A stretch of DNA of 64,000 bases from Trichopria drosophilae (GCA_030407085.1 CM059582.1:197020001-197084000), one strand, 5' to 3'; shown: positions 1 to 12,165, counted from the first letter of the stretch. Notes: generated by a model not told the origin, from the letters alone. Made by a program: numbers and translations.

Positions 1-44
1 AGTAGGATGAAAAGCAAATTACTGGTTATAATCAGTGATCGGTG

Positions 45-52
45 TTTGAAAG
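45..52. repeat. Left 8-bp target-site duplication of hAT element
   Basis: The octamer TTTGAAAG lies directly before the element terminus CAGGGCCG. The identical octamer follows the other terminus at 2906-2913. An exact 8-bp duplication is the hallmark of hAT transposition. Confidence 0.9.
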
Positions 53-202
53 CAGGGCCGAATTAAGCTTTAGAAAGGCCCGGGGCTATAGAAAGATTTG
101 AGGCCTCTATACTTAAAATAAACATTGAAGACACATATATAGGAACTTAACGTTCAAATGCATATAACCTTTATTAATTTATCATACATACTATACATGT
201 AT

Positions 203-2354
203 TTATACAAAATATTTTTTTCTACTTTTCTCTTCTGTAAATTTTCTTATGATTGTATCGTAATCAATCGAGTCCCATAATTCATTCTCAATAGCCAATA
301 TTGCCAAATTGGATAAACACTGATCTTCCACTGCAGATCGATACATATTTTTAATTCTTTTCAATACTGAAAACGATCTTTCAGATTCACAATTTGTAAC
401 CTGTATAGTTATAAATTATCTGTATGCTATATATATGCTTGGAAAAACATCTATTGTATCGCGATCTACTAACCAATTCAATACTTTCAAAGATGACAAT
501 TTGTCTGTAAAGTTGTCGGTAAGATCATTAAAAAATCCCTTGGGCTGTAATTTAAGTAATGGGATAAATTGTTCTAATTCACAGATTAAATTCTCTTGCA
601 AATCCTTTGAGTATACTTCTATTAAGTTTGTTGCTCTAGCTTTCATTGAATTCATATGGTTAGTAAGTCTGTTAAAAACGAAAATAAATTAATGATATAA
701 CTATAGGCTTCAGAGCGTTTTTTTAATTCAGTTATTAATTTATCTATGATGACATAAAACATTTGAGTCCTAAATTTGTCTGATCCTTGAGCAGATTCAA
801 TCTGTGTTTGAGAGTCGTGCAATTTTTTGGTAATCGTTCTCTTAGTAGAATCAAAATAATGTTGACTTACAAATTGACTGAGATGCTTAGCTTCATTTTC
901 AAAATTTGGAAATTGATTTCGTAAATCTTTTACAAATGTGACAAGTGAGGCAAGCATGTCATTGGCTGCACTTAAGTCTACCTCTACTTTTTGTAGCTAT
1001 TTACTAGTCACATCAAAACGACTAAGAATTCGATTCCAAAAAACCGCCATAAATACATTTTCAAGCCTTATTATACTACTATGTAAGGATACCGCTTCAT
1101 GTCTAGTATCAGCTTTTTGAGTTTCGTCTTTAGCTATTTGACTTAGTGCTGCACAAACTCCATCGTGATATTTAATAAGATGGTTTGAAGCATCCCCTCT
1201 ACAAGACCGGTGAGTTTTGGATAAGCTTGTTAGTTTGGACTTGTTTTGTTCTATTAAAATATCCCATCTATGAGTTGAAGCACTAAAAAACGCATACAAA
1301 CGTTGCAATATGCCGAAAAAGTTTATTGCATTAATGCATTCAGAGAGTTCTCCTACTAAATTTAAGGAGTGTCCAACACACGGTACATAAAAAGCTAACG
1401 GGTTCTTTTCTCTCAAACATGCTTGTTAAACTGAATATTTTCCAAACATATTTCTGGCATTGTCGTAAGTCTGTGCGCGACAATTATTGATGTCGATTTC
1501 TTGCTCATCAAGTAATTGTAATATATCTATTGCTAATGATTCTCCTACGCGACTTTTGATTAGGAGAAAACAAATAAACGCTCATAATATTCTATTTCGA
1601 TAATATCTAAATATCACAGATAATTGATCCACATGAGAAATATCTAGAGTTGAATCGACAACAAGTCCCCAATACTTAGCTTCTTTAATTTCAGTTTTAA
1701 TTCGTTTTATTACTTCTTGTATTATCAGTCTGATAAATTCTTCATATATGGTTTTGGACAGATAAGAATCATTTTCTTACCATACAATTTAATATGTTCT
1801 TTTAAGAGCGGATCAAATTCCGTAATTACTTCAAATAAACCGAGATAATTGCCATTGTTTGATGAACCAAATACTTTATCTGTTCCACGAAATGCGAGTC
1901 CTCTTTGACTCAAAAATTTAACAGCTACTAATACTCTCTTTAAAACTTTTGTCCAATAATTAACTTCACATTCCATCGAAACTGCCAAAGCTTTATCTAA
2001 ATTTGTACTTTTATCTAAAAAGTCAAGCCACTTCATTATGCACTTGCAATGTTCATTACTGTTTTCATGACTGCAGATCGTTTCATCAATTTTTTTCCAA
2101 TTAGAAAAACCTCTCTTCGCACACTCTTTACACACGTAACAATAGATATTTCCCGTAGATTCTGAAAACATTAACCATTTACGTTGGCATATTTCACCAT
2201 TATTAAGTTTTCGTTGAAAGTAACTGAAATTAAAAAATCTATTTTGATTTGCATATTCTCGTTTCGATGATTTAAAATTGGAATTTTTATTTTGAAAAAA
2301 TAAGGATCCTTTTTCCAAATATTTGTTCCGTTCCGATGCATTGCTAGTGTACAC
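203..2354 (-). pseudogene. hAT transposase relic (TTF zinc finger, DUF4371, dimerisation domain)
   Basis: Read leftward from a Met at 2354, the N-terminal 209 codons contain a TTF-type zinc-finger segment (IYCYVCKECAKRGFSNW followed by His/Cys ligands). A DUF4371-like part follows (YWGLVVDSTLDISHVDQLS, about 1670-1610), then PCVGHSLNLVGE (about 1380). The C-terminal hAT dimerisation motif (ESERSFSVLKRIKNMYRSA, then LSNLAILAIENELWDSID) ends at a stop at 203-205. The total span of about 717 codons fits the family. Lesions: a probable 1-nt deletion in an A run near 1775, a stop near 1580, a stop at 1426-1428, and a stop at 416-418 just before the dimerisation motif. It is therefore a pseudogene. 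The visible motifs, not similarity searches, support the assignment. Confidence 0.9.
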
Positions 2355-2587
2355 CCACGATCATTAATCGTTACGGGGAATCCCACGTATTGTCTTTGTT
2401 TCTCACATAAAGATGTATAGGCAAAAAGAAAGACAACCTGAAGTACATGTCCTGTCATCGGTACGTTTACTTTATATCTTTTTAGAAACGCAGATTGACA
2501 TTTGCCGCTATAAGAATCATATCTATATACATATAAAGTAAACTTTTTCAACAATGTGAGAATAAGCTGCATTTCGGAATAAAATAA

Positions 2588-2744
2588 CGCAGGGTTGCCA
2601 GATTGGGCGATTTATCGCAATTTGGACGACTTCACGTCTCGAAATGCGACAAAATTTAGAGGTTTTGCGATCATCGAAAATTGGGCGATTTGAGATAATG
2701 AAACTGCGATTTTTGGGCGACGAATTATGCATCTGGCAACCCTG
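2588..2744. mobile_element. Nested hAT-like MITE
   Basis: A 157-bp insertion has termini CAGGGTTGCCAGAT on the left and ATCTGGCAACCCTG on the right, a perfect 14-bp inverted repeat. The flanks are TAAAATAA at 2580-2587 and again at 2745-2752, an exact 8-bp duplication, with two extra bases (CG) next to the left terminus. The interior has several short GGGCGA / TCGCC-type repeats and no coding capacity. It sits within the larger hAT element, so it inserted later. Confidence 0.85.
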
Positions 2745-2905
2745 TAAAATAAGTCTGCTTCCACTCGACTTGTGCATCACTTAAGAAAACAGGAAAAATA
2801 ATGATATGGGAAGTAAAGTTTTATTAATGTTTCGAGTTATGAGGCCCTCTAAAGTTCGAGGCCCGGGGCTGCAGTCCCCTGTAGCCCCCCTTTTATCCGG
2901 GCCTG

Positions 2906-2913
2906 TTTGAAAG
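2906..2913. repeat. Right 8-bp target-site duplication of hAT element
   Basis: TTTGAAAG follows the right terminus (...CCGGGCCTG) and is identical to 45-52. Confidence 0.9.
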
Positions 2914-3959
2914 AATGCACAACTGAACAACATTGAAATAGTAGGCATTAGGGTTAAGTTCTGCAGGAATTTCAGTAAATACAATATTTCGACTGTTTAC
3001 ATAGTACAATCAACTCGTTATATAACAGTGAAATTGACTGATTAAATAGCGAAAATTGTTTTCGCTGACGCATTTGGCGAAATTTTCACTGATTTAGATT
3101 TAGGGAGTTCACATCTGTAGTGAATGTCAACGTTGGAAATTGGGGAAAATAATTCTCTAGTTCAACCACTCCAACTTTTTCTTCTTTTCCACAAAAATAT
3201 AAAACATTGCATATTGTCCTTCTAAACCTTTTTTTAAAATATACGTATTTATCTGAGTCGATATTTACATATTTTCATGTCTCATCATTGATACAAACAT
3301 AAATATTCTCAGCAATTGCTAGGAGAGCAGAGAATTAGATTAAGATTCGAAGTAAAATCGCGATTAACATCACTGTAAGTTTTCGTATCAGAATTACGAG
3401 TATTTAGATTATTGAAGACTTTTAAAAATCTTTCTGCATTATTGTCCGTATCAATGCAATTTCAAGAAATGTTGTATCAGTTGAAGTCACTTAATAAGAA
3501 GCAATCGACGTGTCCTACGAAGAATTCTACGTTTCAAATATGCTAGAAAGAATGCTACGTTGCATTTAACGAAATAATCTTCGAATCTGACTTAAAGTTA
3601 TTTGACCTTAAAATAACCTTCAAAATTTGCAAGGTCAAATAAATTTAACCACGAAATTTTCTTCAATTTGATCCCAAATTGGATCATCTAGTGAACATGG
3701 TATAGACAATACGATGAAAAACTATAGAGTATGATGCCTGAACAGTATTCGATCCCAAACACCTAGTGCCTACAAATATGAAAGTAAACACCTAACAAAA
3801 AAAAGTTGTAAAATACAGAAAATGTGTATTTGTGTTTTTGTAAAAAGTTTTTCGTTTCTATTGTGTAGGATTTATTTCGAAATTTGTTGATAATTTTTTG
3901 TAAATTTGGCGTGATATTGAAATTTCCAATGGCTGAAAATCAATTTTGATCACAGAATC
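2914..3959. other. Non-coding AT-rich DNA
   Basis: I see no exon-like reading frame, splice-flanked block or clear repeat here. Short open frames have no recognisable protein content. Confidence 0.6.
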
Positions 3960-6125
3960 TTGAAGAGCGACCTCTAAATAATAACACATGTACCTTTCAA
4001 TTTTGGTCAACTTCGATTTTGATACGCAATACTCGATTGAAATTGATTTAACCAAAATGTTATTTCCGGCGTTAATAGGTTAAATACGGTTTAACAGAGA
4101 AAATCCCAATTAATAAACTACACTATCTACCGTGATTCATAAATAACGAATAAAGGCACTTGGATAAGTGTACCTTTCCGAGATAATCGATTAAGTAAAT
4201 TTATTTATTTTTCTGTAAGTAGAATTCTACGGATACCAACTATTACTTTTTTGTATATATGTATTTTTTTATTTTTGAAATTTTGTATAGTTTTATAATT
4301 TTTATCATTGTATGAAAATTATTTGCGGTTAAATTAAATATGCTGGGAAAATGTTTTTTAGTCTGTGATTATGTTTATTTCATTCATGTTCCATAAATGC
4401 TCAGTTATTTGATGTTATCATTAATTGATAATGATTAGACGTTAATTTGATATTAATTGAATACGAATTGAGACGTACAATTCGTAAATGATCCATTATA
4501 ATTAAGAAATCTCTGCACGTGTTTCGAAGATTAAATGTGCTTGCCTAGAATTTTTCAAAAATAATTTTGTGTACTTATAAATCACTAACCAGTTATATTC
4601 ATAAATTATTCACAACGAGAATTATGAAAAATTTGACATCTAAAGAGATTTCTGTCTCCTGAATTTAAAAAAAGCTGCATCGAGTAGCTCTATTAAAAAT
4701 GTGGATTTTGCCTAAAAAGGAGCAACTACGATTACACTTCAAAGTGATATTTTACATGCTATAAAAAATAAAATCATTCCCGCATTCAGTTTTTTTTTGT
4801 CTTTGTGCAACCTATAATAGTTTAATATTATCACACTCGACGTATTACACGCTTAAAAAATATGTAAATTATACATAAAAATCTATTGCTTTTACAAAAA
4901 ATGACAACCGAAAAATTATCAGTTAATCTTACAAAAATTTATCAGCAAATTTAACACAATGTTTTGTAAATTTAACTGAATATTCGGTAAAGAAAGAATT
5001 CCACTGATGTTGGATACAAAATATCAGCATATTTAATTCTGTCAAATCCAAAGTGAATTTGTAGTCACTACTTCACAACAACAACTCGAGTACTTATTTA
5101 TGATGTAATTATAATTATATTTCATTCATATGTTTTTTAATGAGCTTAATCACATTCATTATAACACAATGTAAAGCGAATTTTTCGGAAAATCAAAAAA
5201 GATAATACGTTCCTGCCGTATTTATATTTATCAATATTCGATAACTGTTGACTTTTTTTGGTTTTCGCGAATAATTTAAATTTGTACATGCTCTATATGT
5301 GCATTTGCCTTTTTAACATGTATCTAATAATCCGTTTTGGTAGCCTACACAAAATACATGTACACGGTTTCATTATTATTGCATGTGACTGTTGGAATGC
5401 ATCTACCAATTAGTTAAAGACGTATTAATCACTTCTAATTGCTTCTACATTACATATGATAAATCAAAAGTGAATTATTAAAACAATATTATTAAGCATT
5501 AAAACGATTCACTCAACTTCATATAGTTCTAATGAAACATCGAATATAATAAAAATTATATTTATAATATTAGGGATCTAATTTAAAATTGACAGAATTC
5601 AGGAAGAATATTAATGAACAAGAAGTTACCTTACAATTGATCAAGAAATATGCTGAATTTTTTTCAGACTTTTTAAATTTTTCAATTTTTTGAGATTTAA
5701 TGAGTTAATACACAAATACCTCATTTAGTGTACGATTAAATCAACTCTGTTGATATAATAAATGCATATCAATAAAAGTTTCGATTTGTTAAAATCGAAT
5801 CTAATATATATTTTGAATTTTTGTAAATATTAATTCTTTTCAAAAACATTCGTAAACATTTTGTAAACGATTTAGGTTAAAATTGTAAACAAATGTATTT
5901 TAGAAACGGAAAGGGAAAATGAACAAAGCACTTTATGATTTATAGTATAAATTATATTTTATTTCTATTTTATTATAATACAACTTATTGGTAATAATCA
6001 GATCTGTTTTTGCATATATCAAATTTTTCTCAAAATCAAAAATGCTATGAAATAAACCATTTTTTTCTTTTCAAAGAAAAAAGGTTTTATGCACACACTC
6101 ACCTATACACATTTGTTACTATCCA
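3960..6125 (+). repeat. Left arm of a ~2-kb inverted repeat
   Basis: Read as reverse complement, this block matches 8050-10020 over almost its whole length with scattered substitutions and small indels. Anchors: CGTTAATAGGTTAAATACGG near 4070 pairs with its complement near 9890; AATGAACAAAGCACTT near 5920 pairs near 8230; CAGATCTG near 6000 pairs near 8160. Homology fades at about 6125, close to the protease promoter. No transposase-like coding sequence is visible. By eye it is roughly 80-85% identical, so this is an old duplication or a decayed long-TIR element. Confidence 0.8.
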
Positions 6126-6204
6126 TTATGGCCTTTATTTAATCCTGGAACGAAACTTTCTTTGGAAATTAGAACGACAGGACAAATTTAAGTTACATCA
6201 TAAA

Positions 6205-6430
6205 TTGAGAATCCGTTTTTGGTAGTCTACATAAAATACACATGAACGGTTTTGTTATTATTGTATGTGACTGTTGAAATGCATCTAGCAATTAGTGAAA
6301 GACGTATTAGTCGCTTCTAATTCCTTCGAAATTACTTATGATAAATCAAAATCGAATTCTTAAAGCAATATTATTATGCTGTAAAACGATTTAAGCAGCT
6401 TCATATATTTCTGATGGATCGTCGAATATA
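6205..6430 (+). repeat. Extra direct copy of an inverted-repeat segment
   Basis: This stretch repeats about 5320-5545 in the same orientation (TTGGTAGTCTACATAAAATA, then a CTTCTAATTCCTTCG-type tract and an AAAACGATTTAAGCAGCTTC tract). The inverted counterpart lies at about 8500-8710. A 40-bp fragment of the same unit also borders the right arm at about 10015-10055. It lies between the left arm and the protease promoter. Confidence 0.75.
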
Positions 6431-6749
6431 GCAGATTTATCATTGTAAAAATGATAACGAAAATCATTTTAATGTTCAATTTCTTAATTAATTTAATAAA
6501 GATCATTAAGTGCTGATGCGTCATTTTTGTTAAATTAGTGTAATTAGACGAAAACGATATCTTAAAAGGAGCCATCGCTATTAGTATTTGGTGGATTATT
6601 TCGTTCAAAAGAATCATTAACAAATCATTAATAATCCAATAAATACCGAAACTATTCCAAGCTGTCGTCAGTAATAACAGCCCTCTGCTGCAGTGCGTAC
6701 TGAAATTTTCGTGTGTGATATTTAAGTTCTTTCTTCAGCAAATCTCAAA

Positions 6750-7901
6750 ATGATCAACAAATTTTTCGTTTTGTCTACGTTACTGTTAGTGGGTAAGTTT
6801 TAATAATTTATTAATTTCCACTCGTGTGTTCAGAATGCTGTAAATTTTGATGTCATTTTTTTAACGGTTCCTTGTGAATGTGCATAAAATTTATTTGTAT
6901 TTCTACATTTCAGCTTATGCTTACGAGGCGGACGACGAGAGTGATCGACAAAAAATAATTGGAGGTGACTTGGTTATGAGAGAAACCAATTTTCCTTACC
7001 AAGCAGCCATAATGAAAATCTCGAAGTATTTTACTTATGAACATGAATGTGGAGGAGCTTTGATAACATCTCGTCATGTATTATCAGCGACCCATTGTTT
7101 TATAAAATCTCCTGTACTTGATGCGTATTACTCTGCAGCACAGAATTTAATCAATTTAAACATGTTTGCAATTGCTTTCGGTGTAGTAAATTTTAATCAG
7201 ATTACACATTATTCCTACCTTAAATCTGTAGATATTTTTGACAAGTTTAGTGACATCGTGGTCGTTACGGTAAGAAAATTTCCTGACATGCATGTAACTC
7301 ATTAATTTACTGGTACATTGTTTTTAACTGTTTTTCTACATTTTTAGCTTATGTCTGAAGTTCGCCTGTCGGATTCTGTCGCAACTATTGCACTGCCACC
7401 TCGAGGGTTTGAAATCCCTGAAGGATCGACAATGATGTTATCCGGCTTCGGTCAAATGAATGCATTTTTTGTGGCGAGAAACTCACAATTATACAGCACA
7501 AGATCTACAGTCTTGTCTATCATGTATTGCTCATCGATTATCCCAAATCTGAGTAAAAATTTCATATGCGGACAATCAGTTGCCGGAATAAACGGACCAT
7601 GCATGGTAAGTTTTTTTTAATTAATTGTGTAATCATATATAATTTATTATTTTTAAATTTAATCTTATTCATGGATATTTGTATGTAAAAATGTATATTT
7701 TTTCATTTTAGTTTGTAACTGAATTATAATTTTTTCCAGGGTGATAGCGGAGGTCCTGCAGTATACAATGGGACTATTGTCGGTATCGTTTCGCAAGGCC
7801 CCAGAATATGCACATATTACGAAACTCTTAAACATGACGTTTTTGTAAATGTCGCGTATCATCTTGATTTTATTGAAACTGTTATAAAGAATAATTCATA
7901 A
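6750..7901 (+). CDS. Secreted trypsin-fold (S1A) serine protease, chymotrypsin-like
   Basis: Four coding exons with GT-AG junctions: 6750-6792, 6914-7269, 7348-7605, 7740-7901, giving 272 aa. Residues 1-17 form a signal peptide (MINKFFVLSTLLLVAYA). A short acidic propeptide ends at Lys28, and the mature chain starts IIGGD at residue 29, so it looks like a zymogen cut after Lys. The catalytic triad is complete: His75 (LSATHC), Asp128 (SDIVVV) and Ser222 (GDSGGP). Cysteines for the 42-58, 168-182 and 191-220 disulphides (chymotrypsin numbering) are present. The residue at the base of the S1 pocket (position 189) is Gly216, not the Asp of trypsins, which suggests chymotrypsin- or elastase-like preference. 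The usual SWG strand reads SQG. The gene lies between the arms of a 2-kb inverted repeat. Its role (digestive or other) is not evident. Confidence 0.92.
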
Positions 7902-8057
7902 ACGTGGACAATAAATGAACACGAAACTTCATCAACGTGCGGAGGTGACGGCAAGAAAATTGAATTGTCTGCAGCTGAGGACAAAAATGAAGATCAAGAA
8001 ATCAAGAAAACTGAACAAATCCATATTACAGAACTGATATCAAAACTGAATTTATGA
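7902..8057 (+). other. In-frame open tail after the protease stop codon
   Basis: After the TAA at 7899-7901 the same frame stays open for 51 codons to a TGA at 8055-8057. It would encode a Lys/Glu/Asp-rich tail (for example ELSAAEDKNEDQEIKKTEQ). Open frames this long are uncommon by chance in such AT-rich DNA. It could be a former C-terminal extension lost to a new stop, a readthrough extension, or chance. AATAAA at 7910-7915 lies inside it. Confidence 0.4.
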
Positions 8058-10020
8058 TGTAACAAATATGCGCCGGTGAATGTGTGCATAAAACCAATTT
8101 TTTTGTAAAGAAAAAGATGGTTTACTTCATAGAATGAAAAATTTGCTACATGCAAAAATAGATCTGATTATTACGAATAAGTTGTTTTATAATAAAATAA
8201 AAATAAAATATAATTTATACCATAACCGATGAAGTGCTTTGTTCATTTTCCCATTCCGTTTGTAACATATATTTGTTTATATAATTTTAACCTAAATCGT
8301 TTACAAAATGTTTACGAATGTTTTTGTAAAGAATTAATTTTACACATACAAAAATGTAAAATATACGTTAGATTCGATAAACTTTCATTGATATGCATTT
8401 ATTTTATCAACAGAATCGATTTAATCGTACGGTAAATGAGGTATTTGTGTATTAACCTATTAAGTTAATTATAAAATAATTTTTATTATATTCTACATTC
8501 CATTAGAAATATATGAAGATGAGTGAATCGTTTTAATGCTTAATAATATTGTTTTAAGAATTCAATTTCGATTTATCATAAGTAATTTAGAAGCAATTAG
8601 AAGCGACTAATATGTCTTTCACTAATTGCAAGATGCATTCCAACAGTCACATGCAATAATAATAAAACAGTTTATATGTATTTTGTGTAGGCTACCAAAA
8701 CGGATTCTCAGAATCATGATAAAAAAACACATATCGAGCATGTAAAAATTCAAATTATTCGCAAATACAAAACCAAAATGCAACAGTTATCGAATATTGA
8801 CAATTCTCGAATCTAACAATTACGGCAGTAACGTATCACCTTTTTTGATTTTCCGAAAAATTCACGTTATATTGTGTTATAATGAGTGTGAATAAGTACA
8901 TTAAAAAGCATATGAACGAAATATAATTGTAATTTCATCATAAAAGAGTGCTGGAATTGTTGTCACGAAATAGTGACTGTAAATACTCTTTGGATTTAAA
9001 AGAATTAAATATGCTGATATTTTGTATGCAACAATAGAATTATTTAAATTCACCGAAAATTCGTTTAAATTTAATAAATTAACAAAACATTGTGTTAAAT
9101 TTGCTGATAACTTTGTGTGAGAATAACAGATATTTTTTCGTTTGTAATTTTTTTTAAAGCAGTAGATTTTTATGTATAATTTACATATTTTGTAAGCGTG
9201 TAATATGTCGAGCTTGATAATATTACACTATTATAGGTTACACGCATGGTGGAATAAGTAATCACTTTGAAGTGTATATCGTAGTTGCTCCTTTTTAGGA
9301 ATAATCCACACTTTTAATAGTACTACTCGATGCAGCTTTTTTGAAATATAAAAGGCAAAAATCTCGGTAGATGTCAAATTTTTCATAATTCTTATTATCA
9401 ACAATTCATGAATATATCTGGTTAGTGTTTAATAAGTTCGCTTACATTTAATCTTCGAAACACGTGCAGAGATTTTTTAATTATAATGGATATTTTACGA
9501 ATTGTACGTATTAATTCGTATTCAATTAACATCGAATTAGCATCTAATCAATATCAATTAATGATAATATCAAATAACCGATAATTTATGGAACATGTAT
9601 GAAATAAACATAATTACATACTAAAAAAACAAATTCCCCGCATACTTAATCTAACCACAAACCATTTTCAAAAAATGCTTAAGATAAATTATATAACTAG
9701 ACAAAAGTTCAAAAATAAAAAAATATGTATATACAAAAAAGAAATAGTTGGTACCCGTACAATTCTACTTATAGAAAAAAAAACTACAAATATTAATTGA
9801 AATAACACATTAAATACTTAATCGATTATCTCGGAAAGGTACATTTATCGATGTGTTTATTATTTGGATTTTCTATGTAAAACCGTATTTAACCTATTAA
9901 CGCCGGAAATGACATTTTGGTCAAATCGATTTCAATCGAGTATTAAGTATCAAAATCGAAGTTAACCAAAATTGAAAGATACATGTGTTATTATTTAGAG
10001 GTTGGCTCTTCAAGATATAT
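8050..10020 (-). repeat. Right arm of the ~2-kb inverted repeat
   Basis: This is the reverse-complement partner of 3960-6125. It begins where the post-stop open tail of the protease ends (GTGTGCATAAAACC near 8080 matches the complement of 6085-6105) and ends near 10015 (CTTTCAATTTTGGTTAAC-type tract pairing with about 3995-4015). No coding sequence was recognised. Confidence 0.8.
8191..8196 (+). terminator. Candidate poly(A) signal of the protease gene
   Basis: AATAAA occurs in an AATAAAATAAAAATAAAAT run about 290 nt after the protease stop codon, inside the right inverted-repeat arm. An AATAAA at 7910-7915 is closer, but only 8 nt from the stop. Either could be used. Confidence 0.4.
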
Positions 10021-11363
10021 GTATTTTGTAAGCTACTAAAACGGATTCTCAGATCCATGTTGCGGATTAAATTTTTACAATGAATGCATATAATATATAA
10101 TTTGAGATATGCAAAGGTAATTATAATTACTACATGCGGTTTCCTAGAAAATATCAAATACATAGATTGAGAACTGACCGAAAATTTTCAGAAATAAGTA
10201 AAAATCACGTTTTCACAAAAATTCTTTTATTGATATTTTTAAGGATAGTATCTATGGCAATTAGTATCGCCCTTAGAGAGCCCGAATTTTGAAAAATCAA
10301 TTCAGTCATTGTTTATTTACTGATTTTATTGAAATTTCTACCTCATCGGCGGAGCACGTTTGAACCCTTTCAATGAATATAACACGTATTATCAAATATA
10401 CTAGTAAGTGATAGCTCTATTTGTCGCTGCATAACTTTTAAGAATGTACTTCTTATTCACCCAAGTTTGTAAATAGTACAGAATATATACAGAAAAAAAA
10501 TATGAAAGTACATTTTCTGTAATGACTATGTACAATGACCCTTAATAGTTTTCTTGTTTACCAGATCGCTTAAATCTGACATTGATAATGTATTAGTCGG
10601 AAATATTTGCAAATAGCTAAGTTTAAAATCAGTTAGGTAATTCTTACCTTCAATGAAGTTCATGAATAAATGAGCCGCAGTCAATGTCCTTGGAAAACCA
10701 GACTTACTTCTGAAATGTCAAGTAAACGTTTAAGCAAACTATCAATCATAACTTTTTATATTTTTAGCAATGAAAGCTGATTTGCCATTTATTAACAATG
10801 ACCAATCACATAATATATTGCGTCATACGAGCCGTTTGTATATTCATAGAAAATGAATATGATATTAGATTTTTTAAAAATTTGCTCATTTACGTAAATA
10901 AATTGAACTTTAAGAATTATTAGTAAACTTACAATATACTCAATTAGTCTCAAGTTAATAAAATAATTTGAGAAATATACTGCTAATAGAAGATTGTATA
11001 ATTCAGGGTAAGTTTGTTAGCAAGACATAGACTTCAATTTATGAATTCAGATTAAAGTGTTTCGATAAAGCTTTGCTTTCGCTGATAAAATTAACCTATT
11101 CTCTCCGAATGTGAAATTAGTAACACAATGCTAATATAAAATGAAAAACCATGAATAAATTTTTCACTAAAAAATAGTAAAAAACCACTAATATATTCGT
11201 AGCCGAGTCGGCTGATCGCCTTGAGGGTGTAAAAATTTACGCCCGTGATACGAACATAATTGTTGTATTCAGCAGGTGTGAAAAGTGGCCATTTTTCAAT
11301 GATTTTCAACAATGATGACTTAGCAAAATCCCTATCTTTGGTAATTTTACGCGCCAAAAACGA

Positions 11364-11387
11364 GGCGTAAAATGTCCATTTTACGCC
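11364..11387. repeat. Short perfect palindrome
   Basis: GGCGTAAAAT is followed after 4 nt by its exact complement ATTTTACGCC. It may be the end of a small TIR element; further GTAATTTTACGC-type motifs lie just upstream. Its function is unknown. Confidence 0.6.
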
Positions 11388-11940
11388 TACTGAATAAAAA
11401 ATGTTATTATTAGTGTTGTAAGATTTACTATGACGACTAGAAACACAGTAAAAGTAAATATTTTAATGAAACTCTACATCATCGAATGTCATATTTCAAA
11501 ATTGTTAATAACTAACATAAAATATTGTACTCAAATTACTAATTAGCCACTAATAATCACACTGAAATTGCAAAAAGTATTTGAAAATTAAAAAAAAAAT
11601 AAAAATTTATCTGTAAAGAGCATTTATCTAACCGTCATGAAATTCCTGTAACTATAAAAATTATTTACAAATTATGTTAATCAAATAAAAGTCAGTAAAA
11701 TTATTGAAAACCTGTAAATCGATTGAAAAATGAGTACACGGAAATAACGAATTAGTTGGACCCACTATTTAAATAGTTATAAATATAGTTTGTAACATAA
11801 TTTGTAAATAATTTTATTTTTAAGATATATCGATTTTTTATCGGTTTACCAATTTCTTGATGTACCGATTTATTATTGATTTGCACATTTTTTACTGATT
11901 TTTTATAGAATGATTGAGTTTTTAATCATTTGACATGTTT

Positions 11941-12165
11941 CTTGGAATGTACTTGATGTTCCGAACGTTCAATGAACAATTTTCATAGGAATTGCAGTGA
12001 CAAAATAATCAAATAAAGGTATCATGGAGCTCTCACTTTTTTCCCCATTAAAACATAACAATTAAACAATTTTCAAATTTGATAACTTTATTTGATTATT
12101 TTAGCTCTGTGGCGCCCCTGACAAATAGTTCGTCGGACCTTCGAAACTTCAAGTACATTTTCTTA
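11941..12165. mobile_element. Foldback MITE
   Basis: The left terminus (GAATGTACTTGATGTTCCGA) is an imperfect complement of the right end (ACTTCAAGTACATTTTCTTA). The inner tract AATAATCAAATAAAGGTATC pairs with its complement near 12085-12105. The element is about 225 bp and non-coding. No target duplication was established. Confidence 0.65.

Larger units (their letters stand above)
53..2905 (-). mobile_element. hAT-superfamily DNA transposon, full length but inactivated
   Basis: A 2853-bp element is bounded by short imperfect inverted termini (CAGGGCCGAATTAAGC on the left; CAGGCCCGGATAAAAG read inward from the right) and flanked by an exact 8-bp duplication. Both subterminal regions carry GC-rich GGCCCGGGGC and GAGGCCTC motifs, unlike the AT-rich host DNA. 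The minus strand holds the remains of a ZMYM1-like (TTF zinc finger / DUF4371) hAT transposase. The intact target duplication together with several coding lesions suggests a moderately old insertion that is no longer autonomous. A second, smaller element is nested near its right end. Confidence 0.9.

Noticed and set aside
2171..2780. Minus-strand frames 2572-2171 and 2780-2523 as upstream hAT exons
   Set aside because: They overlap the zinc-finger frame or the nested MITE, and the translations carry no transposase motif.
3960..10020. Polinton/Maverick-type giant element
   Set aside because: Only a cellular-type protease with introns lies between the arms; no integrase, DNA polymerase B or capsid-like frames are present.
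11091..11357. 88-codon minus-strand frame
   Set aside because: No recognisable domain; the N-terminal part lies in repeat-like DNA near a palindrome.
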